Shown here in pieces: positions 7,067-13,265 of a stretch of 14,337 bases of DNA. The stretch is taken from positions 1 to 14,337 of the forward strand of contig JANLZB010000066.1 in NCBI GenBank assembly GCA_031366005.1. The letters run 5' to 3'. Source of the DNA: JANLUX01 sp031366005 (GTDB lineage: Bacteria; Bacteroidota; Bacteroidia; AKYH767-A; OLB10). The notes below the pieces were generated by a model. That model saw nothing but the letters and a program-made list of their open reading frames with translations, had not been told where the DNA came from and ran no database searches. Made by a program: the position numbers and the translations under genes. Numbering within the stretch: the first letter of the stretch is position 1; each line of letters begins with the position of its first letter.

Positions 7067-8044
7067 ATGTCCACTTCAGGTTGCAGTGCCTCTACTACAG
7101 CGATTAACTCTGCCGACTGGACTACTATACCTCCCGGTTGCCGCTTACCATGGAATTATAATAATCTTAACATTCCTGCTGCATGGAATACTGCACAGGG
7201 AGAAGGAATTAAAATTGGAATTATTGATGGAGGAATAAGTGCCACACAAGCTTTTTGGAGCACTCAGTTTACCAACGGTTATTCTAATGTAGCACGTACT
7301 CTTACTACTGACTATACTTATGGCACTTCTGTTTACACCATTTGTACACATGGAAATTCAATGAGTGGTTTAGCTGTATCTCCCCGTAATGATCAGGATG
7401 CAATAACAGGTGTTGCTTACAAAGCCAGCCTGCATTTTATTCATGGCTGTGAAGATGTAGTATTAGATCTCTCATCAGAAAAAACGGCTGTAAAAAACGC
7501 ACTTATTAAAATGGGCGATGCTGCTGACATTAAAATTGTAAGCATGTCCATTGGATCTCCATTTGCAAGTGGAGTATTGCAGGATGGTGTTAACTATGCT
7601 TATAACAAAGGGAAAATGTTGTTCGCTGCCGCAGGAACTTCAAGTGGCTGGACCTCGTGGTGGGGTGTTGTTTATCCAGCAGCTTATTCGGTATGCAATG
7701 CAATCACCGGTGTTAAAGAAAATGGAAGCACTTGTTCAAGCTGTCATGATGGAAGCCAGGTTGATTTTACTATACCAATGGAGCGCAATGCAAACAGTAA
7801 TCGCAATTCACTTTCTCTTCCGCTCTCAGGCATATTATCAACTTACATTGGAGGAAGTTCTGCTGCCACTTCTACTGCGGCAGGCATTGCAGCGTTAGTC
7901 TGGTCAGTTAATCCTGCACTCACACGTCAACAAGTGTTTGAATGCTTACGCAATACCTCACAAAATTATCCGGCAGTTTCTTCAACGCATGGTTATGGTA
8001 ATCTCAATGCAGGTGCCGCAGTAGCATTAGCACTCACATACTGA
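7067..8044 (+). CDS. C-terminal fragment: S8 subtilisin-like serine peptidase domain
   Basis: The 325 codons from ATG 7067 encode a nearly complete subtilase catalytic domain. The catalytic Asp54 lies in IGIIDGG, His95 in THGNSMSG, and the nucleophile Ser265 in GGSSAATS, in the usual order and spacing. The oxyanion-hole asparagine normally found in AAGN is replaced by Thr191 in AAAGTSSGW, a variant I associate with this Bacteroidota subgroup. Eight cysteines suggest disulfides in an exported protein, yet this fragment has no signal peptide. That supports the view that ATG 7067 is an internal codon and that export depends on the upstream frame. There is no T9SS C-terminal domain, so surface or periplasmic anchoring would come from the N-terminal lipid. 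Confidence 0.88.
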   Translation: MSTSGCSASTTAINSADWTTIPPGCRLPWNYNNLNIPAAWNTAQGEGIKIGIIDGGISATQAFWSTQFTNGYSNVARTLTTDYTYGTSVYTICTHGNSMSGLAVSPRNDQDAITGVAYKASLHFIHGCEDVVLDLSSEKTAVKNALIKMGDAADIKIVSMSIGSPFASGVLQDGVNYAYNKGKMLFAAAGTSSGWTSWWGVVYPAAYSVCNAITGVKENGSTCSSCHDGSQVDFTIPMERNANSNRNSLSLPLSGILSTYIGGSSAATSTAAGIAALVWSVNPALTRQQVFECLRNTSQNYPAVSSTHGYGNLNAGAAVALALTY

Positions 8045-8066
8045 ATTTAACAATATATTTTTTTTT

Positions 8067-8097
8067 AAAAATGCCGGTCTCGTTGATTGGCATTTTT
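8067..8097 (+). terminator. Intrinsic terminator after the S8 peptidase gene
   Basis: A perfect 9-bp stem pairs AAAAATGCC (8067-8075) with GGCATTTTT (8089-8097). It is extendable inward by two G-U pairs and one A-U pair to a 7-nt loop. The 3' arm ends in a T-run. It starts about 23 bp after the peptidase stop codon. Confidence 0.8.
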
Positions 8098-8165
8098 CTT
8101 TTAGTGCCATCCGTACAGAAATCTTTTGGCATAAGTTTTCCTATTCAATAAAAAAATAAAATTAA

Positions 8166-8432
8166 ATGATACATATAAGTTTGATTACTACCGTGGGCGT
8201 GTTGGCAAGTGCCGGCACTGCAACTTCTTTAATACCTCAACTTGTAAAAATCATTAAAGAAAAAAAAGCAGAAGGTGTTTCAGTTGGTATGCTCCTGGTT
8301 TTAATAATTGGTAATGCTCTGTGGGTTTACTATGGGATTCTTAAAGATGACTGGATAATAATTATTTCTAATTCGTTTTCGCTTTTATTAAACTTAACGA
8401 TCAGCAGTTTGAAATTATACTATAAAAAATAA
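8166..8432 (+). CDS. SemiSWEET-family sugar transporter
   Basis: This 88-residue protein has three transmembrane helices (about 5-25, 40-58 and 63-84), the size and topology of a bacterial SemiSWEET, which works as a dimer and moves sugars down their gradient. The PQ-loop signature Pro24-Gln25 ends helix 1 and is followed by the basic loop KIIKEKKAEGVS. Trp53 (NALWVYYG) and Asn69 (SNSFSLLLN) match the Trp and Asn that line the sugar pocket in solved SemiSWEET structures, with the same relative order. The gene is isolated between a terminator and a convergent small gene, so its substrate cannot be read from context. ATG 8166 is preceded by an A-rich stretch instead of a Shine-Dalgarno. Confidence 0.93.
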   Translation: MIHISLITTVGVLASAGTATSLIPQLVKIIKEKKAEGVSVGMLLVLIIGNALWVYYGILKDDWIIIISNSFSLLLNLTISSLKLYYKK

Positions 8433-8494
8433 TTGCATGATGATGAAAACTTTCTTTAGCGGTTAACTCTTTCATTAAACTTTTTACTGTTATT

Positions 8495-8686
8495 CTAAAA
8501 TAAGCTCTTCGCTGCTTTCTTCAATGCCTCTGCATATTTAATTCTTTCTTGTTCCAATAAATTATTTTTTTCTGTTTCATTCAATGACGTGTTACGCTTA
8601 ATCAATGCGATAGCATCTTCATAATTCTTCAACAGAATTTCTGCATAGGTATTATTTCCTCCTTCGTGAAATTTTAATTCATGCAT
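8495..8686 (-). CDS. Small charged helical protein of unknown function
   Basis: This 63-residue protein, beginning MHELKFHEGG, is soluble and likely all-helical, with alternating Lys/Glu and Leu/Ile/Ala from about residue 13 to the end. No family is recognised. Evidence that it is real: a perfect -7 element sits seven bases upstream of the ATG, the composition is protein-like, and the gene fits between two plus-strand genes without overlap. The very short or absent leader suggests near-leaderless translation. It could be a small regulatory or structural protein; nothing in the neighbourhood points to a role. Confidence 0.6.
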   Translation of the reverse strand: MHELKFHEGGNNTYAEILLKNYEDAIALIKRNTSLNETEKNNLLEQERIKYAEALKKAAKSLF

Positions 8687-8693
8687 ACTGTTA

Positions 8694-8701
8694 CAAATTT
8701 A
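8694..8701 (-). promoter_or_regulatory. -7 promoter element for the 63-residue protein
   Basis: TAAATTTG, read leftward from 8701 to 8694, matches TANNTTTG in every fixed position. No TTG lies at the expected 17-23 nt upstream. Transcription would begin at or very near the ATG at 8686. Confidence 0.35.
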
Positions 8702-8868
8702 TTGATTTTGCAATCCTGATAAATTGTATAAAATCTGCAGAACTTAGTGTGAGTATTTGAAAGGATAGCGTTAACAAATTTTCCACAGAAAAAATTAATT
8801 ATATACACTAATCCTGTTCAGAAAAAATAGCATCTTCGCAATCATAAATTAGCAGATAAATAATAACA

Positions 8869-9441
8869 ATGAGAAAATTAATATTCTTTATGCATACGTC
8901 ACTGGATGGTTTTGTTGGTGGACCTAACGGTGAATTAAACTGGGTTAATATTGACGATGAAATATTTGATTTTGTGGACACCATGACAAGTCAGGCTGAT
9001 GCTGCATTGTATGGTCGTGTTACTTATGAAATGATGCAAAGCTATTGGCCCACAGCTGCCGAACAGCCGGACGCATCAAAACATGATATTTCGCATGCTG
9101 CATGGTATAAAAAAGTTTCAAAAATTGTTTTATCAAAAACACTTAGTCAACAGGGACTTGAGAACACCACAGTTATCAGTAATCAACTTGCTGACAACAT
9201 CAATAAGATAAAAAAACAAGAAGGAAAAAACATTATGATTTTTGGAAGCCCAACGGCTTCGCTTTCATTAATGACGCTTGGACTGATTGATGAATTTTGG
9301 CTCTTTGTTAATCCTATTTTGCTCGGACAAGGAATTCCGCTATTTAAAAATATTAGTGAAATCATTAAGTTTAATCTCTTAGAAACGAAAACATTTTCTT
9401 CCGGAGTAATTGCACTGCACTATCAAACAATACATAATTAG
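8869..9441 (+). CDS. Dihydrofolate reductase family protein (RibD C-terminal-like)
   Basis: This 190-residue soluble protein has the fold signature of the RibD C-terminal/DHFR-like reductases. The N-terminal strand and loop read MRKLIFFMHTSLDGFVGGPNG. A YGRVTYEMMQSYWP segment lies at about 48-61, and the nucleotide-binding part GSPTASLSLMTLGLIDEFWL at about 125-144 is followed by NPILLGQGIPLF. Proteins of this type (YwjB/YyaP-like) bind NADPH, but their substrates are mostly unknown. No riboflavin genes are nearby, so a role in riboflavin synthesis is unlikely. It is not a classical FolA. The gene converges on the dsbD operon with only 14 bp between stop codons, and I see no terminator there. 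Confidence 0.9.
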   Translation: MRKLIFFMHTSLDGFVGGPNGELNWVNIDDEIFDFVDTMTSQADAALYGRVTYEMMQSYWPTAAEQPDASKHDISHAAWYKKVSKIVLSKTLSQQGLENTTVISNQLADNINKIKKQEGKNIMIFGSPTASLSLMTLGLIDEFWLFVNPILLGQGIPLFKNISEIIKFNLLETKTFSSGVIALHYQTIHN

Positions 9442-9455
9442 AATAAGTATAAATT

Positions 9456-11516
9456 TCAGTTAGTATTGCCAGCGCTTCTTTTTTTATACCTGCACAATCC
9501 TTCATCTAAGTACTTCGTGTATAAATCTATTTCCGGTGTATAGCCTCTGGGGTGTGCCAATAGTTTTCCATTATTATCCAGTAACACGTAGTAAGGCTGT
9601 GCATTGGTTTGATAAATTCTGGATTGAAGGTCACTCCACTTATTACCTGTAGTCTTTATTTTTTTACCTGTAGTCTTACTTTCATATTGTTGAGCTTCGG
9701 GTAATGCTTCTTTGTCATCCACATAAAGTGAAATCAAAACATAATACTCTGATAATTTCTTCAGCACTTTTGGATCGCTCCACACATTATCCTCCATCTT
9801 GCGGCAATTCACACAGCTCCATCCCGTAAAATCAATGATCACTGGTTTGTTTTGTGTTCGTGCATAAGCCATTCCGCTTTCATAATCATGATAACAATTG
9901 AGATTATGCGGGCAAACGTTACTGCTCCCGATTGTCAACCATTCTTTATAAAATTCAGGTGGAGGAAAACCGCTGATAAGCTTAAGCGGTGCGCCCCATA
10001 AACCAGGTATCAGATAAATTGTAAAACCGAGCGAGATAATCGAAAACAATAATCTCCCAATACCGATATGTTGAATTTCACTGTCGTGAGAGAAACGTAA
10101 TTTTCCTAACAGATAAAAACCCATCATCCCGAAAATAACAATCCAGAGCGTGATAAACAATTCCCTTTTTAGCAATCCCCAGTGATAGGCAAGGTCAACA
10201 TTAGAAAGAAACTTAAGCGCAAGCGCCAATTCTAAAAATCCCAGTGTAACCTTAACGCTGTTCAGCCATCCTCCTGATTTTGGTAACGAGTTTAACCACG
10301 AAGGGAATGCCGCAAACAGTGCAAATGGCAAAGCAAGTGAAAGAGCAAATCCAGTCATACCCATGATGGGGCCTAAATAACTTCTTCCATGAGCAGCTTC
10401 CACAAGTAAAGTCCCGATGATAGGTCCGGTGCACGAAAAAGAAACCAATGAAAGTGTGAACGCCATAAAGAAAATACCTACCAGCCCACCTTTATCAGAA
10501 ACCGAATCAGCTTTGTTAATCATCCAACTCGGTAATGTTATTTCGAATGCACCGAAGAAGGATAGTGCGAAAATGAAAAAGATGATAAAGAATAAAAGAT
10601 TAAAGAATGCATTACTCGACATGGCATTTAATGCATCAGAACCTAATGTAACGGTTACCAAAAAACCAAGCGCCACATAAATAATAATGATTGATAACGC
10701 ATATATAATTGCATTGGTTATTCCTTTGCTTCGTGAGCCGCTTCTCTTTGTGAAAAAACTAACGGTTAATGGAATCATTGGAAAAACACAAGGAGTCAGC
10801 AATGCTAGCAATCCTCCAATCATTCCTGCCAGTAATATCCCCAGATAAGATTTATCTTCCGCTATTACATCATCACTTCCGCAACCCTTTTCAAGTACAG
10901 ATAAATCAGCACTTGGATCAGGAATGTTACCTGTAATTGTTGTTGCAGTTTCCTTATTCTTCGTTATTGAATCATTTCCTTCAGGAACTATTAATGCTTT
11001 TGTTGCAGTATCAATATCTGCTTTCTCATTTATTTTTTCATCAAGGTCAATTCCTTTTATCCTGAAATTAAATTCAACCTCATCAGGTGGCAGGCACATT
11101 TTATCATTGCACACCATAAATTCAAGTGTGCCTTTAACAGAAAAAGATTTTGCAGTTTTTAATTTTATTTTTTGTTTAAACGTTGCGCTGTTCTCAAAAA
11201 ATTTAAGATCCATATCAAAATTTGGATCATGGAAAGTTTCCGCATAAGGTTCAGCAACTTTACCTGTTAATTCATAATCTGCTGAAGGTGTAAATTTGAA
11301 AGAGGTAGGGATTGGACCTCCGTCACCAATATCCTGGCTGTATAAATGCCAGTGTTTATCAATAGTTGCTTTTAATAAAAGTGTGACCTCGTTTTCTTTT
11401 TGTTCAGTACTGAAACTCCATTTAACAGGATGTAATATCTGCGCAGGTAATGAAACAATACACATCATTACAAACAAAAAACTGATTGCAGAATAGCTGC
11501 TAAATTTCCTCATCAT
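9456..11516 (-). CDS. dsbD: Thiol:disulfide interchange protein DsbD
   Basis: This 686-residue protein carries electrons from cytoplasmic thioredoxin across the inner membrane to periplasmic disulfide proteins. I chose the ATG at 11516: it yields a proper signal peptide (MMRKFSSY... to about Ala25) and starts 10 bp after the upstream gene; a longer frame begins only with TTG inside that gene. Order: periplasmic alpha domain (about 28-155) with the pair Cys136/Cys141 in CNDKMCLPP; an acidic/Thr linker; a membrane beta domain of about eight helices (about 225-510) with Cys243 in LTPCVFPMIPL and Cys362 in SFSCTGPIIG; and a thioredoxin-like gamma domain (about 550-686) with Cys568/Cys571 in WSCVNCRKME and a cis-proline-type QPYYVLL. 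All six redox cysteines expected from E. coli DsbD are in place. An extra pair in VCPHNLNC precedes the gamma domain. Confidence 0.94.
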   Translation of the reverse strand: MMRKFSSYSAISFLFVMMCIVSLPAQILHPVKWSFSTEQKENEVTLLLKATIDKHWHLYSQDIGDGGPIPTSFKFTPSADYELTGKVAEPYAETFHDPNFDMDLKFFENSATFKQKIKLKTAKSFSVKGTLEFMVCNDKMCLPPDEVEFNFRIKGIDLDEKINEKADIDTATKALIVPEGNDSITKNKETATTITGNIPDPSADLSVLEKGCGSDDVIAEDKSYLGILLAGMIGGLLALLTPCVFPMIPLTVSFFTKRSGSRSKGITNAIIYALSIIIIYVALGFLVTVTLGSDALNAMSSNAFFNLLFFIIFFIFALSFFGAFEITLPSWMINKADSVSDKGGLVGIFFMAFTLSLVSFSCTGPIIGTLLVEAAHGRSYLGPIMGMTGFALSLALPFALFAAFPSWLNSLPKSGGWLNSVKVTLGFLELALALKFLSNVDLAYHWGLLKRELFITLWIVIFGMMGFYLLGKLRFSHDSEIQHIGIGRLLFSIISLGFTIYLIPGLWGAPLKLISGFPPPEFYKEWLTIGSSNVCPHNLNCYHDYESGMAYARTQNKPVIIDFTGWSCVNCRKMEDNVWSDPKVLKKLSEYYVLISLYVDDKEALPEAQQYESKTTGKKIKTTGNKWSDLQSRIYQTNAQPYYVLLDNNGKLLAHPRGYTPEIDLYTKYLDEGLCRYKKRSAGNTN

Positions 11517-11931
11517 TATTTGTATGTTAATTTCCTTTTTCACCATTTGCTTTAATCTGGAAACTAAAAGGTATTTCATTTGGAGGAAGGCACATTTTAT
11601 CATCACAAGCCATAAATTCAAGTGTGCCTTTCACTGAAAAAGCATGTGTTGTTTTTAATTTTATTTTTTGACGGAATAAAACTTCTTTCTCAAAAAATTT
11701 AAGATCCATCTCAAAGTTAGAATCATGAAATGTTTTTGCTTCCGGCTCCATAACTTTTCCTTCAAGTTCATAATCATCTGATGGAGTAAACTTGAAATTT
11801 GTAGGTATTGGCCCACCATCCGGAATATCCTGACTGTACAAATGCCATGTTTTATCTATAGTCGCCTTTAACAGTAATGTTGCTTCAGTACCGGTTTGCT
11901 CCACATTAAAGCTCCATTTAACAGGTTTGAG
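11052..11931 (-). repeat. Tandem duplication of the DsbD alpha-domain coding region
   Basis: Codons at 11931-11548 (stand-alone protein) and 11435-11052 (DsbD) encode 128 aligned residues without a gap. I count 95 identities by hand (about 74%). Long stretches match at DNA level too, for example around GCACATTTTATCAT at 11591 and 11095 and the AATTCAAGTGTGCCTTT stretch after each. The two copies lie 496 bp apart. Confidence 0.85.
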
Positions 11932-12009
11932 TGTCTGCGATTTAGCCTCAAAAAAATTTACTATAAACAATAAAAAGCAAATGGTTATTCCTCTGGTCAT
12001 CATCTTCAT
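11527..12009 (-). CDS. Stand-alone DsbD alpha-domain protein
   Basis: This 160-residue exported protein consists of a signal peptide (about 1-25, cleavage near AKSQ) and one DsbD N-terminal (alpha) domain, about 27-154, nearly three-quarters identical to the alpha domain of the DsbD encoded next. The redox pair Cys135/Cys140 in CDDKMCLPP is intact, as are WHLYSQDI and GGPIPT. In DsbD this domain receives electrons from the membrane part and reduces periplasmic partners. A free copy, co-transcribed with DsbD (10 bp gap), could act as a diffusible electron shuttle or serve a second set of partners; that is inference. It has no membrane anchor or lipobox. ATG 12009 is preceded by a -7 element, so this gene heads the operon. 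Confidence 0.85.
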   Translation of the reverse strand: MKMMTRGITICFLLFIVNFFEAKSQTLKPVKWSFNVEQTGTEATLLLKATIDKTWHLYSQDIPDGGPIPTNFKFTPSDDYELEGKVMEPEAKTFHDSNFEMDLKFFEKEVLFRQKIKLKTTHAFSVKGTLEFMACDDKMCLPPNEIPFSFQIKANGEKGN

Positions 12010-12042
12010 AAAATTTATTTAAGAGAGATTTATAATTCGATT

Positions 12043-12050
12043 CAAAGATA
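12043..12050 (-). promoter_or_regulatory. -7 promoter element for the alpha-domain/dsbD operon
   Basis: TATCTTTG, read leftward from 12050 to 12043, matches TANNTTTG fully. No clear -33 TTG lies 17-23 nt upstream. A start near 12037 would leave a leader of about 28 nt before ATG 12009. Confidence 0.42.
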
Positions 12051-12157
12051 ATTGTTTGAACGTATGTGTGGATTATAGATTGTATAGCGATGGATTAATC
12101 TTGACCATAAGAATGTCAAAATGTAATCCTTTGTGTATTGCTAAAGAAAATGGAATG

Positions 12158-12192
12158 AAAAAATCAAAAGCTATTGGTGAAAAAGTAGCCTT
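12158..12192 (-). terminator. Possible intrinsic terminator after the PorP/SprF-like gene
   Basis: On the leftward transcript AAGGCTA (12192-12186) pairs with TAGCTTT (12173-12167), a 7-bp stem with one G-U pair and a 12-nt loop. It is followed, after a few bases, by six Us (12163-12158). It begins about 20 nt after the stop of the PorP/SprF-like gene and before the alpha-domain/dsbD promoter. Confidence 0.4.
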
Positions 12193-12212
12193 GATAAATT
12201 AATTTGAAATCA

Positions 12213-13097
12213 TTATAAGTTAAGCTTAATCATTAGCGAAATCAGACTGTTATATTTTCCATCAGAAAGATAATTTAACAGGATTTTAGTTCGGGATCCA
12301 ATTTTTGCTCCTGCGCCAAAAGTGAAATTTTCAGTTTTTGTTTTCCCTGATTTTAAATAGTCGTAACCAATGTTTAAGAGAACTACATCCGCCACCTTAA
12401 TATTTACATGCGGATTTATTTCTTTCACGGTTCTATAGTATCTGGATTCGTGCGATGCAAGATTAAGTGCGAATACAAAAGAAAGATACCTGTCTTTAAA
12501 TCTGTCATAAAAAGCATTTATGTAATAAGACTTGAAAGTAATGTCATTGTTAAAAACATTTTTTATCGTGAAGCCGATATTCGCGCCTCTGTAATTGAAC
12601 CATAAGGCCGGATCTAAGGTTTGATCTGAAATAGTCGTATCGAAGGATTGTTCATAGAAAAAATAATAGTAGCTGCTGGGCTCAAGATGTAATTTAGTAA
12701 TTAACTCATTTGCCCTTGCACCCAGGCGGATATTAGTATGATCATTAAATTGAATATTGTAATTATACATAACGGCTATGTTATATGCGCTTTCACGAAA
12801 CCCCATATTTTTATTGCCGATGGCATCATATTCTGCAGAAATGCCAACACCGGAGTTTAGCTTTTTAATATTATAAGAACCTTGTAACTGCAAGGCACGA
12901 TTCATCAGACTTCGTCTATTTTTCTCAGGCTTCAGGTATTCAGTATTTGCAAGAGTTGATAACATTATACTAAGTGAATCCTGCCCCGCATAGGCTGCAT
13001 TATATTGGAGTGTGTTATAATATAAATACCCAGAGATTTGTGCTGATAAAAGCTTTGGAATGGCGCCAATTAAAATAATGGTCAGGATTTTTTTCAT
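12213..13097 (-). CDS. PorP/SprF-like type IX secretion-associated outer-membrane protein
   Basis: This 294-residue protein has a signal peptide (about 1-19, ending LLSAQ). The N-terminal motif YYNTLQYNAAYAGQD resembles the NPAYAG signature of the PorP/SprF family, and the rest is a series of amphipathic beta strands ending in SLMIKLNL. SprF-type members help deliver and anchor large T9SS substrates at the outer membrane and usually sit next to the cargo gene. Here the gene follows a T9SS-signalled surface protein on the same strand, 168 bp away, though with a strong terminator and its own -7 element in between. The length is close to the usual ~300-340 residues. I favour PorP/SprF over a generic barrel on the motif plus context. 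Confidence 0.82.
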   Translation of the reverse strand: MKKILTIILIGAIPKLLSAQISGYLYYNTLQYNAAYAGQDSLSIMLSTLANTEYLKPEKNRRSLMNRALQLQGSYNIKKLNSGVGISAEYDAIGNKNMGFRESAYNIAVMYNYNIQFNDHTNIRLGARANELITKLHLEPSSYYYFFYEQSFDTTISDQTLDPALWFNYRGANIGFTIKNVFNNDITFKSYYINAFYDRFKDRYLSFVFALNLASHESRYYRTVKEINPHVNIKVADVVLLNIGYDYLKSGKTKTENFTFGAGAKIGSRTKILLNYLSDGKYNSLISLMIKLNL

Positions 13098-13110
13098 GAT
13101 GAATAGCGGG

Positions 13111-13118
13111 CAAATATA
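13111..13118 (-). promoter_or_regulatory. -7 promoter element for the PorP/SprF-like gene
   Basis: TATATTTG, read leftward from 13118 to 13111, matches TANNTTTG fully and ends 13 bp before ATG 13097, giving a leader of only about 7 nt. No TTG is found at the expected -33 distance. Confidence 0.42.
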
Positions 13119-13212
13119 ATGAAGGAGTATTTAATTATTGCTGCATTGCTTTTCCTGAAGATTTTTTGGATAATGCCTTTTGAATTTATAAATGATCTTA
13201 ACATAAGGTCAT

Positions 13213-13243
13213 AAAAAAAGCGGCTTCATTTCTGAGCCGCTTT
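13213..13243 (-). terminator. Intrinsic terminator after the T9SS surface-protein gene
   Basis: On the leftward transcript AAAGCGGCT (13243-13235) pairs perfectly with AGCCGCTTT (13225-13217) around a 9-nt loop. The U-run reaches seven residues (13219-13213), the first three within the stem. It lies 23 bp after the stop codon of the surface-protein gene. Confidence 0.88.
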
Positions 13244-13265
13244 CATTTGTTCAACAAAAATTTTT

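Larger units (their letters stand above)
6498..8044 (+). pseudogene. S8 subtilisin-like lipoprotein peptidase, frameshifted
   Basis: The two reading frames at 6498-7016 and 7067-8044 appear to be one gene interrupted by a missing base. In the second frame the coding sense continues upstream of 7067 to about 6977, and 7001-7042 reads NLENVRYLEPLGYW, a stretch I recognise from the prodomain-catalytic junction of Bacteroidota S8 peptidases. The first frame ends in an unconvincing tail (MPSPDCSISKM) over the same bases. Restoring one base at about 6978-6983 joins ITDV to AITRLFNLENV and yields a single 515-residue protein: lipoprotein signal, prodomain, catalytic domain. I cannot tell a real mutation from a sequencing error. 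No canonical slippery heptamer is present. Confidence 0.75.

Noticed and set aside
10417..11496. Plus-strand frames opposite dsbD
   Set aside because: They are antisense to conserved DsbD coding sequence and show no independent signal.
11517..11621. Longer N-terminus for DsbD starting at 11621
   Set aside because: The start would be TTG inside the upstream gene, and the added residues mirror coding sequence of that gene in another frame. The ATG at 11516 begins a clean signal peptide.
12113..12202. 29-codon plus-strand frame (MSKCNPLCIAKENG...) between the alpha-domain gene and the PorP/SprF-like gene
   Set aside because: It lies over the probable leftward terminator at 12158-12192, has no promoter-like element upstream and resembles no protein I know.
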